17,261 nucleotides of DNA from Pelagophyceae sp. CCMP2097 (taxonomy: Eukaryota > Sar > Pelagophyceae), in the NCBI GenBank assembly GCA_026770575.1, contig MU657248.1, forward strand, positions 75,905 to 93,165, read 5' to 3'. Both the position numbers and the translations under genes were made by a program. A model generated the notes under the pieces. It had not been told where the DNA came from, ran no database searches, and saw only the letters and a program-made list of their open reading frames with translations. Every line of letters begins with the position of its first letter. The first letter of the stretch is position 1. Positions 16,519 through 17,261 of the stretch are shown here, piece after piece.

Positions 16519-16605
16519 GATCGCGGGAGGTGCCTCGTAATGAGCAAGATTGTGTGTCTCGACGAGACGAGTAACCTTGCTTATAACGAGGCACCTCCCG
16601 CGATC
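16519..16605. repeat. 87-bp foldback element
   Basis: Perfect 20-bp arms GATCGCGGGAGGTGCCTCGT (16519-16538) and their complement (16586-16605), with further pairing of GAGCAAG and CTTGCTT inside. The loop holds GTCTCGACGAGAC, itself self-complementary. Confidence 0.88.
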
Positions 16606-16930
16606 ACTGGGGGCGACTTAGGGCGCGGGCACTGAAAGCCGATATTCCAATCTCGCCGCACACGAGCGGCCCAGAGAAACTGAGTGTACCAGCGCAGAGT
16701 ACATCGCGGGTGCTTTGAGACTGCCGCAAAATCCCGGTTGTGGGCCCGACTCCGCCAGCGTGAAGATCGTCTTAATCTCGAGAGCTCCGTGTGCAAATGG
16801 TCATCGCTAAACGTAAAATGCAATTTTCAAATTTCCCTTTTTATCGATTTCGAGAGCGCCGTGGGCTTTACGCCAGAGGGGTCTATGTCAATAAACCCCG
16901 AAACGAAGTCAGTTAGGATTTAAATTTTTA
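16606..16930. other. Unassigned stretch
   Basis: Only short overlapping open frames and no recognised motif or repeat partner. Confidence 0.3.
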
Positions 16931-17013
16931 CAGGGGCCCCCGTAGGGGGTAAGCCCTCTGAAGGGCGCCTACTCAAGGGCGCTTACTCAAGGGCGCTGCT
17001 TAAGGGCGCCTGT
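16931..17013 (+). repeat. CAGGGGCCCCCGTAGG / AAGGGCGCC repeat, copy 3
   Basis: The head is nearly identical to that of copy 1. It has four tail units, one altered to AAGGGCGCTGCTT. It is followed by the TTTTAGCGATAA repeat words. Confidence 0.85.
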
Positions 17014-17221
17014 AGTCTTTTTTAGGGTCGTTTTAGCGATAATCGGATTTTCAGATATTTTGGCTAATTTCAGTGACAATTCGGGGTTTCAGTGGGCCAT
17101 TTTAGCGATAATCGGTTTTCAGAGGCAATTTTCGGCGATATTTTAGTACACGGAGGCGTTTGTAGAGCGCTACAGCATGCGCCTATTAAAAAGTCGAAAT
17201 TAGATCCATCGGCGAAGTTTG
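17014..17221. repeat. TTTTAGCGATAATCGG repeat words
   Basis: TTTTAGCGATAATCGG(A/T)TTTTC occurs at about 17031 and 17099, and related words are found at about 503-525 and 2812-2832. Probably a decayed dispersed repeat that often follows the AAGGGCGCC family. Confidence 0.5.
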
Positions 17222-17261
17222 TTATCAGTACATTCGTGGTACCGATTTTCTCTTGGAGCCA
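17222..17261. repeat. Right copy of window-terminal inverted repeat
   Basis: This is the reverse complement of 25-68 (TGGC then TCCAAGAGAAAATCGG and onward to TACTGATAA), with one substitution and a 4-nt gap. It lies exactly at the window edge, so its true extent is unknown. Confidence 0.75.

Overview
The window is nuclear DNA of a ciliated microbial eukaryote. It is GC-rich, has no bacterial gene packing, and carries one recognisable gene: an intron-rich orthologue of BBS8/TTC8, a subunit of the ciliary BBSome, on the minus strand. I reconstructed it by following BBS8 homology from exon to exon. It has about 20 coding exons between roughly 14733 and 5955, about 8.8 kb for about 1.5 kb of coding sequence. 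The joined frame stays open for 493 residues, close to animal TTC8 in length.

Every one of the 19 inferred 3' splice sites reads AG|G. At least two introns, probably four, start with GC rather than GT, and none starts with the usual GTRAGT. As established knowledge, dinoflagellate genomes (Symbiodiniaceae) are known for GC donors and a conserved G after the acceptor. A dinoflagellate is therefore my best guess for the host, with another GC-rich flagellate alga such as a haptophyte as the alternative. The sequence alone does not settle this.

Layout. 1-5950: no recognisable gene. This is a mosaic of dispersed repeats, palindromic GGCGGC arrays, small inverted-repeat (MITE or foldback) elements, and a diverged duplication (about 683-1300 against 2961-3400). 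5955-14733: the BBS8 gene. The long introns (2101, 1500, 788, 583, 557 and about 500 nt) are built largely from local tandem repeats, most visibly a 14-nt satellite (10362-10745) and a 12-nt satellite (11905-12054). The short introns are 43-150 nt. 14734-17261: repeats again, including a second copy of a 3-bp-duplicating CACTG-ended element and two more inverted-repeat elements.

The first and last 40-odd bases of the window are inverted copies of each other. There are no rRNA or tRNA genes, CRISPR arrays or operons that I can support. Most long open frames, on both strands, are shadows of GC-rich introns and of satellites whose period is not a multiple of three.
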